A stretch of 64,000 nt of DNA, taken from Kaistia terrae. Lineage in GTDB: Bacteria; Pseudomonadota; Alphaproteobacteria; Rhizobiales; Kaistiaceae. The DNA lies in NCBI RefSeq assembly GCF_026344005.1, contig NZ_JAPKNH010000002.1, forward strand, positions 310,001-374,000, in the 5' to 3' direction. Below the pieces are notes generated by a model. The model did no database searches, was not told where the DNA came from, and saw only the letters and a list, made by a program, of their open reading frames with translations. The translations under genes were made by a program, and so were the position numbers. Position 1 is the stretch's first letter; every line of letters starts with the position of its first letter. Positions 16,919 to 25,726 of this stretch are shown one piece after another.

Positions 16919-17680
16919 TCAGAGGCTGGCGGTGATGCCGCCGTCGACATAGAGGATGTGGCCGTTGACGAAGCTCGACGCGTCGGAGGCGAGGAAGATC
17001 GCCGCGCCGGCGAGTTCCTGGACATTGCCCCAGCGTCCGGCGGGCGTCCGGTTGGAAAGCCAGGCGGTGAATGTCGCGTCGTCTACCAGCGCCTGGTTCA
17101 GTTCGGTCTTGAAATAGCCGGGGCCGATGCCGTTGACCTGGATGCCGTAGCGGGCCCAGTCGGTCGCCATGCCCTTGGTCAGCATCTTCACCGCGCCCTT
17201 GGTCGCCGTGTAGGGGGCGATGCCGGGCCGGGCCAGTTCGCTTTGCACCGAGCCGATATTGATGATCTTGCCGCGTCCGCGCGGGATCATGCGGCGTCCG
17301 ACCGCCTGGCCGACGAGATAGACGCTGTCGATGTTGGTGGCGACGATCTTGCGCCAGGCTTCGAGCGGAAAATCATGCAAAGGCGTGCGATGCTGCATGC
17401 CGGCATTGTTGACGAGGATGTCGATCGGTCCGATCTCGTTCTCGACCTTTTCGACGCCGGCCGTCACCGCATCGGGATCGGTTACGTCGAACGGGGCGAC
17501 ATGGACGTCATAGCCCCGGCCGGCGAGGTCGGCGCGGGCGATTTCCAGCCGCGCTTCGTCACGGGCGTTGAGGACGATGCGGGCACCGGCGGAAGCGAGC
17601 GCTTCGGCGACGGCGAAGCCGATCCCCTTGCTGGCGCCGGTGACAAGGGCCAGACGCCCGCTGAGATCGAACAGGTTCAC
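16919..17680 (-). CDS. SDR oxidoreductase, gluconate 5-dehydrogenase-like
   Basis: A 253-residue classical short-chain dehydrogenase. I choose the GTG at 17680 (GGGAGTG upstream), giving VNLFDLSGRLALVTGASKGI; the longer frame would start inside the operator. The NAD(P) motif is TGASKGIGFAV, NNAG is conserved, and catalytic Ser/Tyr/Lys are in GSVQSE and YTATKGAVKML. It ends FVNGHILYVDGG. Gluconate 5-dehydrogenases (IdnO/Gno) interconvert 5-keto-D-gluconate and D-gluconate. A paralogue is at 24775. An operator lies 45 bases upstream. Annotation as IdnO-like rests on similarity plus the idonate context. Confidence 0.82.
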   Translation of the reverse strand: MNLFDLSGRLALVTGASKGIGFAVAEALASAGARIVLNARDEARLEIARADLAGRGYDVHVAPFDVTDPDAVTAGVEKVENEIGPIDILVNNAGMQHRTPLHDFPLEAWRKIVATNIDSVYLVGQAVGRRMIPRGRGKIINIGSVQSELARPGIAPYTATKGAVKMLTKGMATDWARYGIQVNGIGPGYFKTELNQALVDDATFTAWLSNRTPAGRWGNVQELAGAAIFLASDASSFVNGHILYVDGGITASL

Positions 17681-17724
17681 GCGATCACTCCCTGATAGGT
17701 TTGTTGGTCGTTGTTGGGGCGAAT

Positions 17725-17740
17725 TTGGTATCGATAACAA
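17725..17740. promoter_or_regulatory. LacI/GntR-type operator 2 (SDR gene)
   Basis: TTGGTATCGATAACAA differs from the perfect site at 16755 by one base. It lies 45 bases ahead of the leftward SDR gene and about 150 bases ahead of the rightward GFA gene, so it could affect either promoter. Confidence 0.7.
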
Positions 17741-17888
17741 AGCGGTGTCAAGCGAACGCCTGTCGCGCCGGCGGTACGCCGGGCTGGGTATTCGCCGCGG
17801 TCGACTGTAGAACCCTGTTGTCCGAATCTGGCCCGGCAGCGATCGATCGAGCGGGGCCTGACAAGCCTATCGAAACGCAGGGGAGCCC

Positions 17889-18302
17889 GTGGTGACGGAA
17901 ACAGTTTACGGCGGCGGGTGTCTTTGCGGCTGGATTCGCTACGAGGCGATTGGCCCGGCCAATAACCCGCATACATGCTCGTGCCGGCAGTGCCAGAGGC
18001 ATTCCGGCTCGCTGACCACGGCTTGGGTCGAGTTCCCGCGCGACAGCGTATCCTGGACGGGGCCGGGCGGTGTACCATCGACCTTCCGTTCGTCGGAGAT
18101 GACCAGCCGCGCGTTCTGTCCGAAATGCGGCAGCTCGATAGGCGCCATTGACGACGCGCCGACGATCGAATTGCTGATCGGCGGCTTCGACGAAGCCGAC
18201 CAGGCGGCGCTTCGGCCGAGGTTTCATTCCTTCGAGGATCGCCGGCCGCGGTGGTGGCATGTCGATACCGGACCGGACGATTCGGGATCGAGCGAGGCAT
18301 AG
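17889..18302 (+). CDS. GFA family protein (CENP-V/glutathione-dependent formaldehyde-activating type)
   Basis: A 137-residue zinc-binding protein. The family cysteines are GGCLCGWIRY near the N-terminus, CSCRQCQRHSG in the middle and FCPKCGSSIG further on. The original Gfa adds glutathione to formaldehyde, but most members have no proven role. The start is GTG (17889 or the next codon) with GGGGAG upstream. It stands between the divergent SDR and MDR genes of the proposed idonate regulon, though a role there is not evident. Confidence 0.85.
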   Translation: MVTETVYGGGCLCGWIRYEAIGPANNPHTCSCRQCQRHSGSLTTAWVEFPRDSVSWTGPGGVPSTFRSSEMTSRAFCPKCGSSIGAIDDAPTIELLIGGFDEADQAALRPRFHSFEDRRPRWWHVDTGPDDSGSSEA

Positions 18303-18353
18303 CGACGGGGTAGGCGAGACCCGGCTTGGCTCGTCTTGCGCTGTCGACTATTC

Positions 18354-18369
18354 GTGATATCGATAACAA
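18354..18369. promoter_or_regulatory. LacI/GntR-type operator 3 (MDR gene)
   Basis: GTGATATCGATAACAA keeps the core ATCGAT and the full right arm of the 16755 palindrome, with two changes in the left arm. It ends 22 bases ahead of the dehydrogenase ATG at 18392, a repressor-like position overlapping the expected promoter. Confidence 0.65.
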
Positions 18370-18391
18370 AAATCTTCAGGGAGTGAAACCG

Positions 18392-19420
18392 ATGCGCGCC
18401 GTTGTCATTCATGCCGCTCATGATTTGCGGGTCGAGGAGCGGGAAGTCGGAACGATGGGGCCGGGCGAGGTCACCGTTCGTATCGAAGCCGGCGGCATCT
18501 GCGGTTCGGATCTGCATTACTACCAGCATGGTGGCTTCGGCACGGTGAAGCTGCGCGAGCCGATGATCCTCGGCCATGAGGTTGCCGGCACCGTCTCCGC
18601 CGTCGCGTCGGACGTCACCAACGTCAAGCCGGGCGACCGCGTCGCCGTCAACCCGTCGCGCCCCTGCCGTGCCTGCCGCTATTGCTATGAAGGCCTGCCG
18701 AACCAGTGCCTGAACATGCGCTTCTATGGCAGCGCCATGCCGATGCCGCACATCCAGGGTGCCTTCCGGCAGGAACTCGTCTGCATGGCGACCCAGTGCG
18801 AGAAGGGCGGCAACGCGACGGTCGGCGAACTGGCGATGGCCGAACCCTTCGCCGTGACGCTGCATGCGCTGTCGCGCGCGCCGTCGCTGCAGGGCAAGCG
18901 CGTGCTGGTGACCGGCTGCGGCCCGATCGGCGCGCTGACCGTTGCCGCCGCCCGCTTCCATGGCGCCGCCGAGATCATCGTCACCGATGTCGTCGATGAG
19001 CCGCTCGCCTTCGCGCGCGAACTGGGCGCCGACCGCACCATCAACATGGCCAAGGAGCCCGAAGCACTCGCGCCGTATGCCGCCGACAAGGGCACGTTTG
19101 GCGTGATGTTCGAATGCTCCGGCAATGAGCGGGCGCTGCGCTCCGGCCTCGACGTGGTCCGGCCGCGCGGCACGATCGTGCAGGTCGGTCTGGGTGGTGA
19201 GCTATCGCTGCCGCAGAACGTCGTGGTGGCGAAGGAAATCTCGCTCACCGGTTCGTTCCGCTTCCACGACGAGTTCCCGCTGGCAGTCAAGCTGATCGAC
19301 GAGCGCAAGGTGGATCTGCGACCGCTGCTGACTGGTAGCTTCGGGATTGAGGATGCGAAGCAGGCCTTCGATGTCGCCGGCGATCGCCGCCATTCGATGA
19401 AGGTTCAGCTCGCCTTCTAG
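18392..19420 (+). CDS. idnD: Zinc-dependent MDR alcohol dehydrogenase, L-idonate 5-dehydrogenase-like
   Basis: A 342-residue medium-chain dehydrogenase. The ATG at 18392 (CAGGGAG upstream) begins MRAVVIHAAHDLRVEE; the frame extends further but crosses the operator. Catalytic zinc ligands are in GGICGSDLHYYQHGG and ILGHEVAGTV, structural zinc cysteines in PCRACRYCYEGLPNQC, and the NAD motif is VTGCGPIGALTV. L-idonate 5-dehydrogenase makes 5-keto-D-gluconate, which the SDR at 16919 would reduce to gluconate. The operator just upstream supports this pairing. Sorbitol/xylitol dehydrogenases are the nearest alternative. Confidence 0.8.
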   Translation: MRAVVIHAAHDLRVEEREVGTMGPGEVTVRIEAGGICGSDLHYYQHGGFGTVKLREPMILGHEVAGTVSAVASDVTNVKPGDRVAVNPSRPCRACRYCYEGLPNQCLNMRFYGSAMPMPHIQGAFRQELVCMATQCEKGGNATVGELAMAEPFAVTLHALSRAPSLQGKRVLVTGCGPIGALTVAAARFHGAAEIIVTDVVDEPLAFARELGADRTINMAKEPEALAPYAADKGTFGVMFECSGNERALRSGLDVVRPRGTIVQVGLGGELSLPQNVVVAKEISLTGSFRFHDEFPLAVKLIDERKVDLRPLLTGSFGIEDAKQAFDVAGDRRHSMKVQLAF

Positions 19421-19440
19421 GGCGTGTAGCTCACTGCCGC

Positions 19441-19466
19441 TACACCTCTCCCTCGGGAGAGGTGTA
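19441..19466. repeat. Short palindrome related to the RIME-like end hairpin
   Basis: TACACCTCTCCC and its complement around TC form a 26-base palindrome with the same core as the ends of the large elements. It lies between two convergent genes (ends 19420 and 19489) and could work as a shared terminator. Confidence 0.7.
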
Positions 19467-19488
19467 GGAAGACTCTATCGCGATCCTG

Positions 19489-19893
19489 CTAGCGCCCTTT
19501 GCGGCGGGGATCTTCCGGTTCCACCCAGTCCTCGTCCCAGTCGTCCTCGTCGTCCGGGTCGTGATCCAGGTCCTCGTCCTCGAGATTGTCGTCCAGTTCC
19601 TCGTCTTCTTCCTCGTCATCGAGGACGGGGCGCGGGCGGCGTGAAAGATAGCGCAGGATGGCGGCGTTGATCGCCAGCGCAAGCGCCAGCAGCAGGAAGT
19701 TGAGAATCGGGCTGGAGCTGTCGATCCACCAGGTCAGCAGCACGCTCCATGGCAGGCCGAGCACCAGCCCCAGCACAGCGGCGAGCGGGTTCTCCGCAAC
19801 GATCCCGACGGCGCTGAGCGGAACGAGCAGCAGCGCGAAGGCGGCCCAGCCGACATAGATCAGGAAGAGGATACGGCGAAGGCGCCAGCGCAT
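19489..19893 (-). CDS. Small membrane protein with highly acidic C-terminal tail
   Basis: A 134-residue protein I cannot assign to a family. Residues 1-85 hold about three hydrophobic helices with the motif LGLPWSVLLTWW between them. From about residue 93 the tail is almost only Asp/Glu (DDEEEDEELDDNLEDE and onward), ending in basic PRRKGR. Such tails may bind cations or basic proteins, but no function is known. An alternative GTG start lies three codons upstream (19902); neither has a clear ribosome site. It is transcribed leftward and alone. Confidence 0.65.
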   Translation of the reverse strand: MRWRLRRILFLIYVGWAAFALLLVPLSAVGIVAENPLAAVLGLVLGLPWSVLLTWWIDSSSPILNFLLLALALAINAAILRYLSRRPRPVLDDEEEDEELDDNLEDEDLDHDPDDEDDWDEDWVEPEDPRRKGR

Positions 19894-20188
19894 GGTCGTC
19901 ACGGTGCAGTTCGGGTCGCGGATATCGCCATCGGGCGCGGCCAGGAAAGTTTATCACCTCCGCCAACGCCCATCCTAATCGGGCATGCTTTCCAGAATCT
20001 TTCGGCATTCGGCAACGACATCCACGGGTTATCCGTGGCTGTGGACGGCGCGGGCGCTTCCGTCCTCGGATGCGACCGTCGATGGACGAAGCGCTGGCCG
20101 GTCCGGCATGCTGCCGCATGCTGAGATTTGGGTGCGCTGTTGCATAAATCTCGCCGAAACGTCATTCGCCTCGGCTAATATCGGCATC

Positions 20189-21118
20189 ATGCAAAACATT
20201 ATTTCCGTAGCGAATCTCTCGAAGGTCTATGCGTCGGGCTTCGAGGCGCTGAAAGATGTGAACCTCGACATTCGCCGGGGCGAGATCTTTGCGCTGCTCG
20301 GGCCGAACGGCGCCGGCAAGACGACGCTGATCAGCATCATCTGCGGCCTCGTCAATCCGTCGACCGGCCGCGTGCTGGCCGATGGCCATGACGTCGTCAC
20401 CGAGTATCGCGCCGCCCGCTCGCGCATCGGTCTGGTGCCGCAGGAACTGACGACCGACGCCTTCGAGACTGTCCTGGCTACCGTAACCTTCAGCCGAGGC
20501 CTGTTCGGCAAGCCGCCGAACCCGGCCCATATCGAGAAAATCCTGCGCGAGCTGTCGCTCTGGGACAAGAAGGACTCGCGGCTGCGGACGCTCTCCGGCG
20601 GCATGAAGCGCCGCGTCATGATCGCCAAGGCGCTGTCGCACGAGCCGGAAATCCTGTTCCTCGACGAGCCGACCGCCGGCGTCGATGTCGAGCTCCGGCG
20701 CGACATGTGGGAAGTGGTGCGGCAGCTGCGCGAGAGCGGCGTCACCATCATCCTGACGACGCACTACATCGAGGAAGCCGAGGAGATGGCCGATCGCATC
20801 GGCGTCATCCATCGCGGGCGGATCATCTTGGTCGAGGAAAAGGCCGAGCTGATGCGCAAGCTCGGCAAGAAGCAGCTGACTCTGCAACTGCTGGAACCGC
20901 TCGCGGCAATCCCGGACGGACTTGACGCCTATGGCTTGCAGCTTGGCGACGAAGGCAACGAGCTGGTCTACAGCTATGATGACGCCGACGTCGAACAGAA
21001 GGGCATCGCCGACGTGCTGCGGGCGCTCGGTGCTGCCGGCATCCATTTCAAGGATCTTCAGACGAGCCAGCGCTCGCTGGAAGAGATCTTCGTCAGCCTC
21101 GTGAGTGAGCGGTCATGA
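20189..21118 (+). CDS. ABC-2 type exporter ATP-binding protein
   Basis: A 309-residue single-domain ABC ATPase. The ATG at 20189 begins [17 protein letters not shown]; the earlier frame has no domain. Walker A is [14 protein letters not shown], the signature [15 protein letters not shown], Walker [13 protein letters not shown], with the H-loop in [13 protein letters not shown]. The C-terminal ~80 residues after the ATPase core are typical of YadG/DrrA-like ABC-2 exporters. Its stop overlaps the start of the permease gene by four bases (ATGA), so they are co-translated. Cargo is unknown. Confidence 0.92.
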   Translation: MQNIISVANLSKVYASGFEALKDVNLDIRRGEIFALLGPNGAGKTTLISIICGLVNPSTGRVLADGHDVVTEYRAARSRIGLVPQELTTDAFETVLATVTFSRGLFGKPPNPAHIEKILRELSLWDKKDSRLRTLSGGMKRRVMIAKALSHEPEILFLDEPTAGVDVELRRDMWEVVRQLRESGVTIILTTHYIEEAEEMADRIGVIHRGRIILVEEKAELMRKLGKKQLTLQLLEPLAAIPDGLDAYGLQLGDEGNELVYSYDDADVEQKGIADVLRALGAAGIHFKDLQTSQRSLEEIFVSLVSERS

Positions 21119-21876
21119 ACCTTTATGCAATGCGCGCGATCTATCTCTTCGAGATGGCGCGCGCCGGCCGCACCGTGCTGCAGAGCATCGTCGCCCCCGT
21201 CCTCTCGACGACGCTCTATTTCATAGTCTTCGGCGCAGCGATCGGCTCGCGGATGCAGGAGATCGACGGCGTCAGCTTCGGCTCGTTCATCGTGCCGGGG
21301 CTGATCATGCTGTCGCTGCTGACGCAGAGTATTTCGAATGCCTCGTTCGGGATCTACTTCCCGAAATTCACCGGCACCATCTACGAGGTGCTTTCAGCGC
21401 CGGTTTCGCCGCTGGAGATCGTCGTTGGCTATGTCGGCGCGGCGGCGACCAAGTCGATTATCCTGGCGCTGATCATCCTGGCGACGGCCGGCCTGTTCGT
21501 GCCGATCGAGATCCAGCATCCGTTCTGGATGCTGTTGTTCCTGGTGCTGACCGCCGTCACCTTCAGCCTGTTCGGCTTCATCATCGGCATCTGGGCCGAT
21601 GGCTTCGAGAAGCTGCAACTGGTGCCGTTGCTGATCGTGACGCCGCTGACATTCCTGGGCGGCAGCTTCTATTCGATCAGCATGCTGCCGCCGGTCTGGC
21701 AGAAGGTCGCGTTGCTGAACCCGGTGGTCTATCTGGTCAGCGGCTTCCGCTGGAGCTTCTTCGGCACGGCGGATGTGCATCTCGGCGTCAGCCTGGCCAT
21801 GACGCTGGTGTTCCTGATCGCCTGCCTCGGCGCCACGATCTGGATCTTCAGGACTGGCTACCGGCTCAAGAACTAG
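21115..21876 (+). CDS. ABC-2 type exporter permease
   Basis: A 253-residue permease with about six hydrophobic helices, YadH-like. The conserved ABC-2 C-terminal region is visible in [19 protein letters not shown] followed by [12 protein letters not shown]. It starts within the stop codon of the ATPase gene. YadGH/Nod-type exporters move lipids, polysaccharides or drugs outward; no neighbour shows which. Confidence 0.9.
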   Translation: MNLYAMRAIYLFEMARAGRTVLQSIVAPVLSTTLYFIVFGAAIGSRMQEIDGVSFGSFIVPGLIMLSLLTQSISNASFGIYFPKFTGTIYEVLSAPVSPLEIVVGYVGAAATKSIILALIILATAGLFVPIEIQHPFWMLLFLVLTAVTFSLFGFIIGIWADGFEKLQLVPLLIVTPLTFLGGSFYSISMLPPVWQKVALLNPVVYLVSGFRWSFFGTADVHLGVSLAMTLVFLIACLGATIWIFRTGYRLKN

Positions 21877-21900
21877 AGCGTTTCAGCGTATACGCTCTAG
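21873..21900. terminator. Hairpin between convergent genes
   Basis: CTAGAGCGT and ACGCTCTAG form a 9-base stem with a 10-base loop, starting at the permease stop codon and reaching the stop codon of the leftward gene at 21897. It could end transcription from both sides. Confidence 0.45.
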
Positions 21901-22301
21901 AGCTCCGCTTTGCGGCTTCCGGCAATCGCCGCTTCGATGCCGGGCGTGGCGTGATCGCGGTACCAGTCGATCATCTGGCGAATGCCGGCGTCCGCCGGCT
22001 TCGCTTCGGCGCCGCCGATCAGTTCGGCGGCCGCCTCGGCCATGGCGGTGAGGATGCGCGCGGTCTCTGGCACATAGGGCCGGTCGACCTGCGCGTCGTG
22101 CCGGTCGCGGATGATCTGAAGGCGGATGTTCTCCGGCAGGGTCCAGGCGCTGGCGAGAAAGTCGTGCACGCTGACCGGCTGGCCATGCACATCGAGCGTC
22201 GTGGCGCGGTCGGCGGGTGTGAAGCCGGTCGCCTCGATCCGCTCGCAGGCATCGACAGCCGCGTTCAGCATGTCGCGGATGAGGTTCCAGTCGGTGCTCA
22301 T
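21897..22301 (-). CDS. Conserved-looking hypothetical protein linked to a YCII protein
   Basis: A 134-residue, mostly helical soluble protein that I do not recognise. It has no signal peptide or membrane helix; features include DERIEATGFTPADR-like and DWYRDHATPGIEAAIAG segments. It follows the YCII gene by 14 bases on the same strand, so the two probably share a transcript. YCII/DGPF genes are often next to ECF sigma factors, but this protein has no sigma-factor motifs. Coding character is supported by composition and operon spacing. Confidence 0.6.
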   Translation of the reverse strand: MSTDWNLIRDMLNAAVDACERIEATGFTPADRATTLDVHGQPVSVHDFLASAWTLPENIRLQIIRDRHDAQVDRPYVPETARILTAMAEAAAELIGGAEAKPADAGIRQMIDWYRDHATPGIEAAIAGSRKAEL

Positions 22302-22315
22302 GACGATGTCTCGGC

Positions 22316-22699
22316 TCAGGCTGTTTCGGCCGTCTGGGTCAGTCCATCACCGGGCATGAACAGCGAGATCGGGCGGAGTTCGTAGGCACCGCCGGGATTG
22401 GCTTTGGTCAGGTCGCGCGCGATTGCGACAGCCGCATCGCGGTCGGCGACGTCGACGACATAGAAGCCCAGCAACTGCTCCTTGGTCTCGGCATAGGGCC
22501 CGTCGATCACCCGGTCCTGGCTCTTGAGCAGCGTCGTCGCGGATCGGGTCGGATGCAGGCGCGCCGTGGGGCCGAGCTGGCCGTTGCGCGCCAGCTTTTC
22601 ATGGACGCCGTGCAGGCGAGCCATGACCGCGTCGTCCTCTTCCTGGGTCCAGCCTGTGACGACTTCTTCGGAATGGTAGCAAAGGATGGCGTAGAGCAT
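22316..22699 (-). CDS. YCII-related (DGPF domain) protein
   Basis: A 127-residue protein with the diagnostic VIDGPYAETKEQLLGFYVVD motif (residues ~62-81) and a conserved start MLYAILCYHSEE. The fold is a ferredoxin-like dimer; some relatives are dehalogenase or lyase-like enzymes, most are uncharacterised. It is the first gene of a two-gene leftward unit. Confidence 0.85.
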   Translation of the reverse strand: MLYAILCYHSEEVVTGWTQEEDDAVMARLHGVHEKLARNGQLGPTARLHPTRSATTLLKSQDRVIDGPYAETKEQLLGFYVVDVADRDAAVAIARDLTKANPGGAYELRPISLFMPGDGLTQTAETA

Positions 22700-22916
22700 C
22701 GGCTTTGGTCCTTCTTCTTCCGCAGGGGCCGAATATGCCCGAACTGGCCGCCTGAAGCGCGCGGAAATTTCGGATCACGCAAACGGATCTTTATCCACCG
22801 GCTTTATAATTCGGCATTTCCGGCCGCGAAAAAGTCGAACTGCGGCTATCCTTTGGCGATGGGCCGAGCGTCGCGCCGCTGCCTCCGATCACCAAAAATC
22901 CAGGACCCGTGGTCCC

Positions 22917-24554
22917 TTGCAAACCATATCGATCGTTCTCATCCTCCTCCTTGCCGTGGTGGTGAGCGAGTTTCTGTCCCGCATGCTGCGGCTGCCGATC
23001 CCGCGTCCCTTGCTGCAGATCGCGCTGGGCGGCGCCATCGGTTTGATCGCCGACTTTCGCGTCACGCTCAATCCCGAGATCTTCTTCCTGCTGTTCCTGC
23101 CGCCGCTGCTGTTTCTCGATGGCTGGCGCATCCCGAAAGAGGAACTGGTCCGCGACCGCAAGACGATCCTCGCGCTGGCGCTCGGCCTCGTCGTCCTGAC
23201 GGTGCTCGGCGTCGGGTTGTTCATCCATTTCATGATCCCGGCCATGCCGTTGGCCGTCGCCTTCGCGCTGGCCGCCGTGATCTCGCCGACCGATCCGATC
23301 GCCGTATCCGCCATCGCGTCGCGCGTGCCGATCCCGAAGCGGATGATGCACATCCTCGAGGGAGAATCGCTGCTCAACGACGCATCGGGCCTCGTCTGTC
23401 TGCGTTTCGCCATCGCCGCCGCCTTGACCGGCACCTTCTCGCTCTATGAAGCGACGCTGAACTTCATCTGGGTCGCGGTCGGCGGCATCGCCGTCGGCTT
23501 CGCGGTCACCTGGATCATCAACGCCGCCAAGAACTGGATCGCCCGCCATTATGGCGAGGATACCGGCTCGCAAATCCTGATCAGCGTGCTGATCCCGTTC
23601 GCCGCCTATCTTCTGGCCGAGCATCTTGAGTGCTCCGGCATCCTTGCCGCGGTTGCCGCCGGCCTGACGATGAGTTTCAGCGAAGCCTCGGGCCAGGCGC
23701 TGGCGACAACGCGCGTTCGTCGCAATACGGTCTGGGACGTGATCCAGTTCGCGGCGAACGGCATCATCTTCGTGCTGCTCGGCGAGCAGCTGCCGGCGAT
23801 CCTGCGCAGCGCGGCCGAGACCGTCCGGTTGACCGGTCATCACGACCCCGGCTGGTTGCTGATCTACGTTCTGGCCATCAACCTGGCGCTGGCGGTTCTT
23901 CGTTTTGCCTGGGCCTGGGTTTCGCTCAGCTTCAGCCTGTTCCGGGCGCGGCGGCGCGGCGTCGTCGTGGAGCGGCCGAGTTGGCGCTTCGTGGTGGCGA
24001 TGTCGCTTGCCGGCGTGCGCGGGGCGATCACCCTGGCGGGCGTGCTGACCCTGCCGCTGGTGCTGAGCGACGGCTCGCCTTTTCCCGCGCGGGATCTCGC
24101 CATCTTCCTGGCGATGGGCGTGATCATCCTGTCGCTGATCGCTGCCAGCATCGGGCTACCGCTGCTGCTGCACGGCTTGCAGCTGGAAACCGACATGGCG
24201 CACTTGATCGAGGAAGAGCAGGCGCGCGCCGCTGCTGCCGAAGCCGCGATTGCTGAAATCGAGCGCGTCCAGCATGAACTCGCGGAGGGCAAGCCAGACG
24301 CTGACATCTACGTCGCCGCGGCGGCGGGAATCATGGATCGATACCGGGCCCGCATCGAGGCGCAATCGCGCGCCGGCGAGGACGCAGCGCTGGCGCGCAA
24401 GGTCGACGCGATCGAGGCGCGGCTGCGCGTTGCCGGGCTCAAGGCCGAGCGCAAGACGATCTTCCGCCTGCTGCGCGCCCGCAAGATCGGCAGCGAGACG
24501 GCGCGCAAGCTGGTCCGCGAACTGGATCTGATGGAAGCCCGATACGAGGGGTGA
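22917..24554 (+). CDS. Na+/H+ antiporter, CPA1/NhaP type
   Basis: A 545-residue cation/proton exchanger. About twelve helices fill residues 1-415; the ion site region is ISPTDPIAVSAI (around residue 125) followed by EGESLLNDASGLVCLRFA, the ND motif of CPA1 antiporters. A soluble, largely helical tail of ~130 residues (EEEQARAAAAEAAIAEIE) follows and is probably regulatory. The start is TTG at 22917, as no ATG precedes the first helix closely; AGGACC lies upstream. It stands alone on the plus strand. Confidence 0.9.
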   Translation: MQTISIVLILLLAVVVSEFLSRMLRLPIPRPLLQIALGGAIGLIADFRVTLNPEIFFLLFLPPLLFLDGWRIPKEELVRDRKTILALALGLVVLTVLGVGLFIHFMIPAMPLAVAFALAAVISPTDPIAVSAIASRVPIPKRMMHILEGESLLNDASGLVCLRFAIAAALTGTFSLYEATLNFIWVAVGGIAVGFAVTWIINAAKNWIARHYGEDTGSQILISVLIPFAAYLLAEHLECSGILAAVAAGLTMSFSEASGQALATTRVRRNTVWDVIQFAANGIIFVLLGEQLPAILRSAAETVRLTGHHDPGWLLIYVLAINLALAVLRFAWAWVSLSFSLFRARRRGVVVERPSWRFVVAMSLAGVRGAITLAGVLTLPLVLSDGSPFPARDLAIFLAMGVIILSLIAASIGLPLLLHGLQLETDMAHLIEEEQARAAAAEAAIAEIERVQHELAEGKPDADIYVAAAAGIMDRYRARIEAQSRAGEDAALARKVDAIEARLRVAGLKAERKTIFRLLRARKIGSETARKLVRELDLMEARYEG

Positions 24555-24624
24555 GGGCGCCTTGGGTTGTTGCGAGCCCCTTCGTCCGTCTTCCGCGATT
24601 GGCTCGGCCTTGCAACCTCACCAG

Positions 24625-24725
24625 CGTCATCCCGGACCTGATCCGGGATCCCTTCAGCCGCGCCGCCGGGAGTTTCTCTCGGCGGCGCCTTGGCTGAACG
24701 GATCTTCGCCTTCGCGAAGATGACG
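24625..24725. repeat. Composite palindromic element, CGTCATCCC type, copy B1
   Basis: The element begins CGTCATCCCGGACCTGATCC and ends with ATGACG. Inside are the hairpins ATCCCGG-acctgat-CCGGGAT-like and a longer one joining GCGCCGCCG with CGGCGGCGC. It lies between convergent genes (antiporter and SDR). The relative at 48081 shares both ends. Elements of this kind are common in alphaproteobacterial intergenic DNA. Confidence 0.7.
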
Positions 24726-24774
24726 GAGAGGGTGGGGATGCGTCGTGCCAAACCGGAGCGAGTTGACCCTTTGC

Positions 24775-25542
24775 CTAGACGACCGCTGTCACGCCGCCAT
24801 CGACGTAGAGGATGTGCCCGTTGACGTAGCTCGACGCGTCGGAGGCGAGGAAGATCGCGGCTCCGGCCAGTTCCGGCGTATCGCCCCAGCGGCCCATCGG
24901 CGCGCGCTGCGCCAGCCAGGCGTGAAAGCTCTCGCTTTCAACCAGCGCCTTGTTCAGCTCTGTCTTGAACCAGCCCGGGCCGATGCCGTTGACGTTGATG
25001 CCGTGCTTTGCCCACTCGGCGCACATGCTCTTGGTCATCATCTTGATCGCGCCCTTCGAGGTCGAATAGGGCGTGATCGTCGCGCGGCCGAGTTCGCTCG
25101 TCACCGAGCAGATGTTGATGATCTTGCCGCGCTTGCGCGGGATCATTTTTCGCGCAACGGCCTGGCCGACGATGAAGGCGGCGTCGACATTGGTCGTCAG
25201 CACTTCACGCCATTGTTCGAGCGTGAAGTCCTCCAGCGGCAGGCGCTTCTGCGTGCCGGCATTATTGACGACGATGTCGATCGGGCCGATGTCGTGTTCG
25301 ATCGCGTCCACCGCCTTGGCGACAGCGTCGACATCGCAGACATCGAACACCGAAGCGCTGGCGTTCAGGCCGGCGGCGCGCAGTTCGGCCGCGGCCGGTT
25401 CCAGCGTCTTGGCATCGCGGCCGTTCAGCACGACGATGGCGCCGGCTTCGGCAAGTCCACGCGCGATGGCAAAGCCGATGCCGCGGCTGGATCCGGTGAT
25501 GAGCGCGACGCGGCCCGTCAGGTCGAAGAGTTTGGTGGTCAT
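24775..25542 (-). CDS. SDR oxidoreductase, gluconate 5-dehydrogenase-like, paralogue 2
   Basis: A 255-residue short-chain dehydrogenase very like the one at 16919, sharing the DLxGR-LALVTGxSxGIGFA start, the GPIDIVVNNAG and GKIINI stretches and the NGHILYVDGG end. Catalytic Tyr/Lys lie in YSTSKGAIKMM. The ATG has GGGAGGAC upstream. Unlike its paralogue it has no TTGTTATCGATAACAA-type site nearby. It is divergent from an aldo/keto reductase gene (start 25727). Substrate could be 5-ketogluconate or another keto-sugar acid. Confidence 0.82.
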   Translation of the reverse strand: MTTKLFDLTGRVALITGSSRGIGFAIARGLAEAGAIVVLNGRDAKTLEPAAAELRAAGLNASASVFDVCDVDAVAKAVDAIEHDIGPIDIVVNNAGTQKRLPLEDFTLEQWREVLTTNVDAAFIVGQAVARKMIPRKRGKIINICSVTSELGRATITPYSTSKGAIKMMTKSMCAEWAKHGINVNGIGPGWFKTELNKALVESESFHAWLAQRAPMGRWGDTPELAGAAIFLASDASSYVNGHILYVDGGVTAVV

Positions 25543-25726
25543 GCAGTCCTCCCAGCCGGCGGTTCGATCCGCCGGGCGTTCATCGACGCGGCCGCATCTC
25601 CAGGGACGGGGCGACCTTGACGAAGATGGCGCATGCGCCCAGAATTGTCACTTCGCTTGACGATTTTTTGGTGCCTGGCTCGTGCCTTTCCGGCGCGCAT
25701 CGCTTTGCACTCATCGAGGTTCCGCC

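Noticed and set aside
17681-17740. Upstream ATG (17740) for the SDR at 16919
   Set aside because: It would lie in the operator; the GTG at 17680 has GGGAGTG upstream and matches the normal SDR N-terminus.
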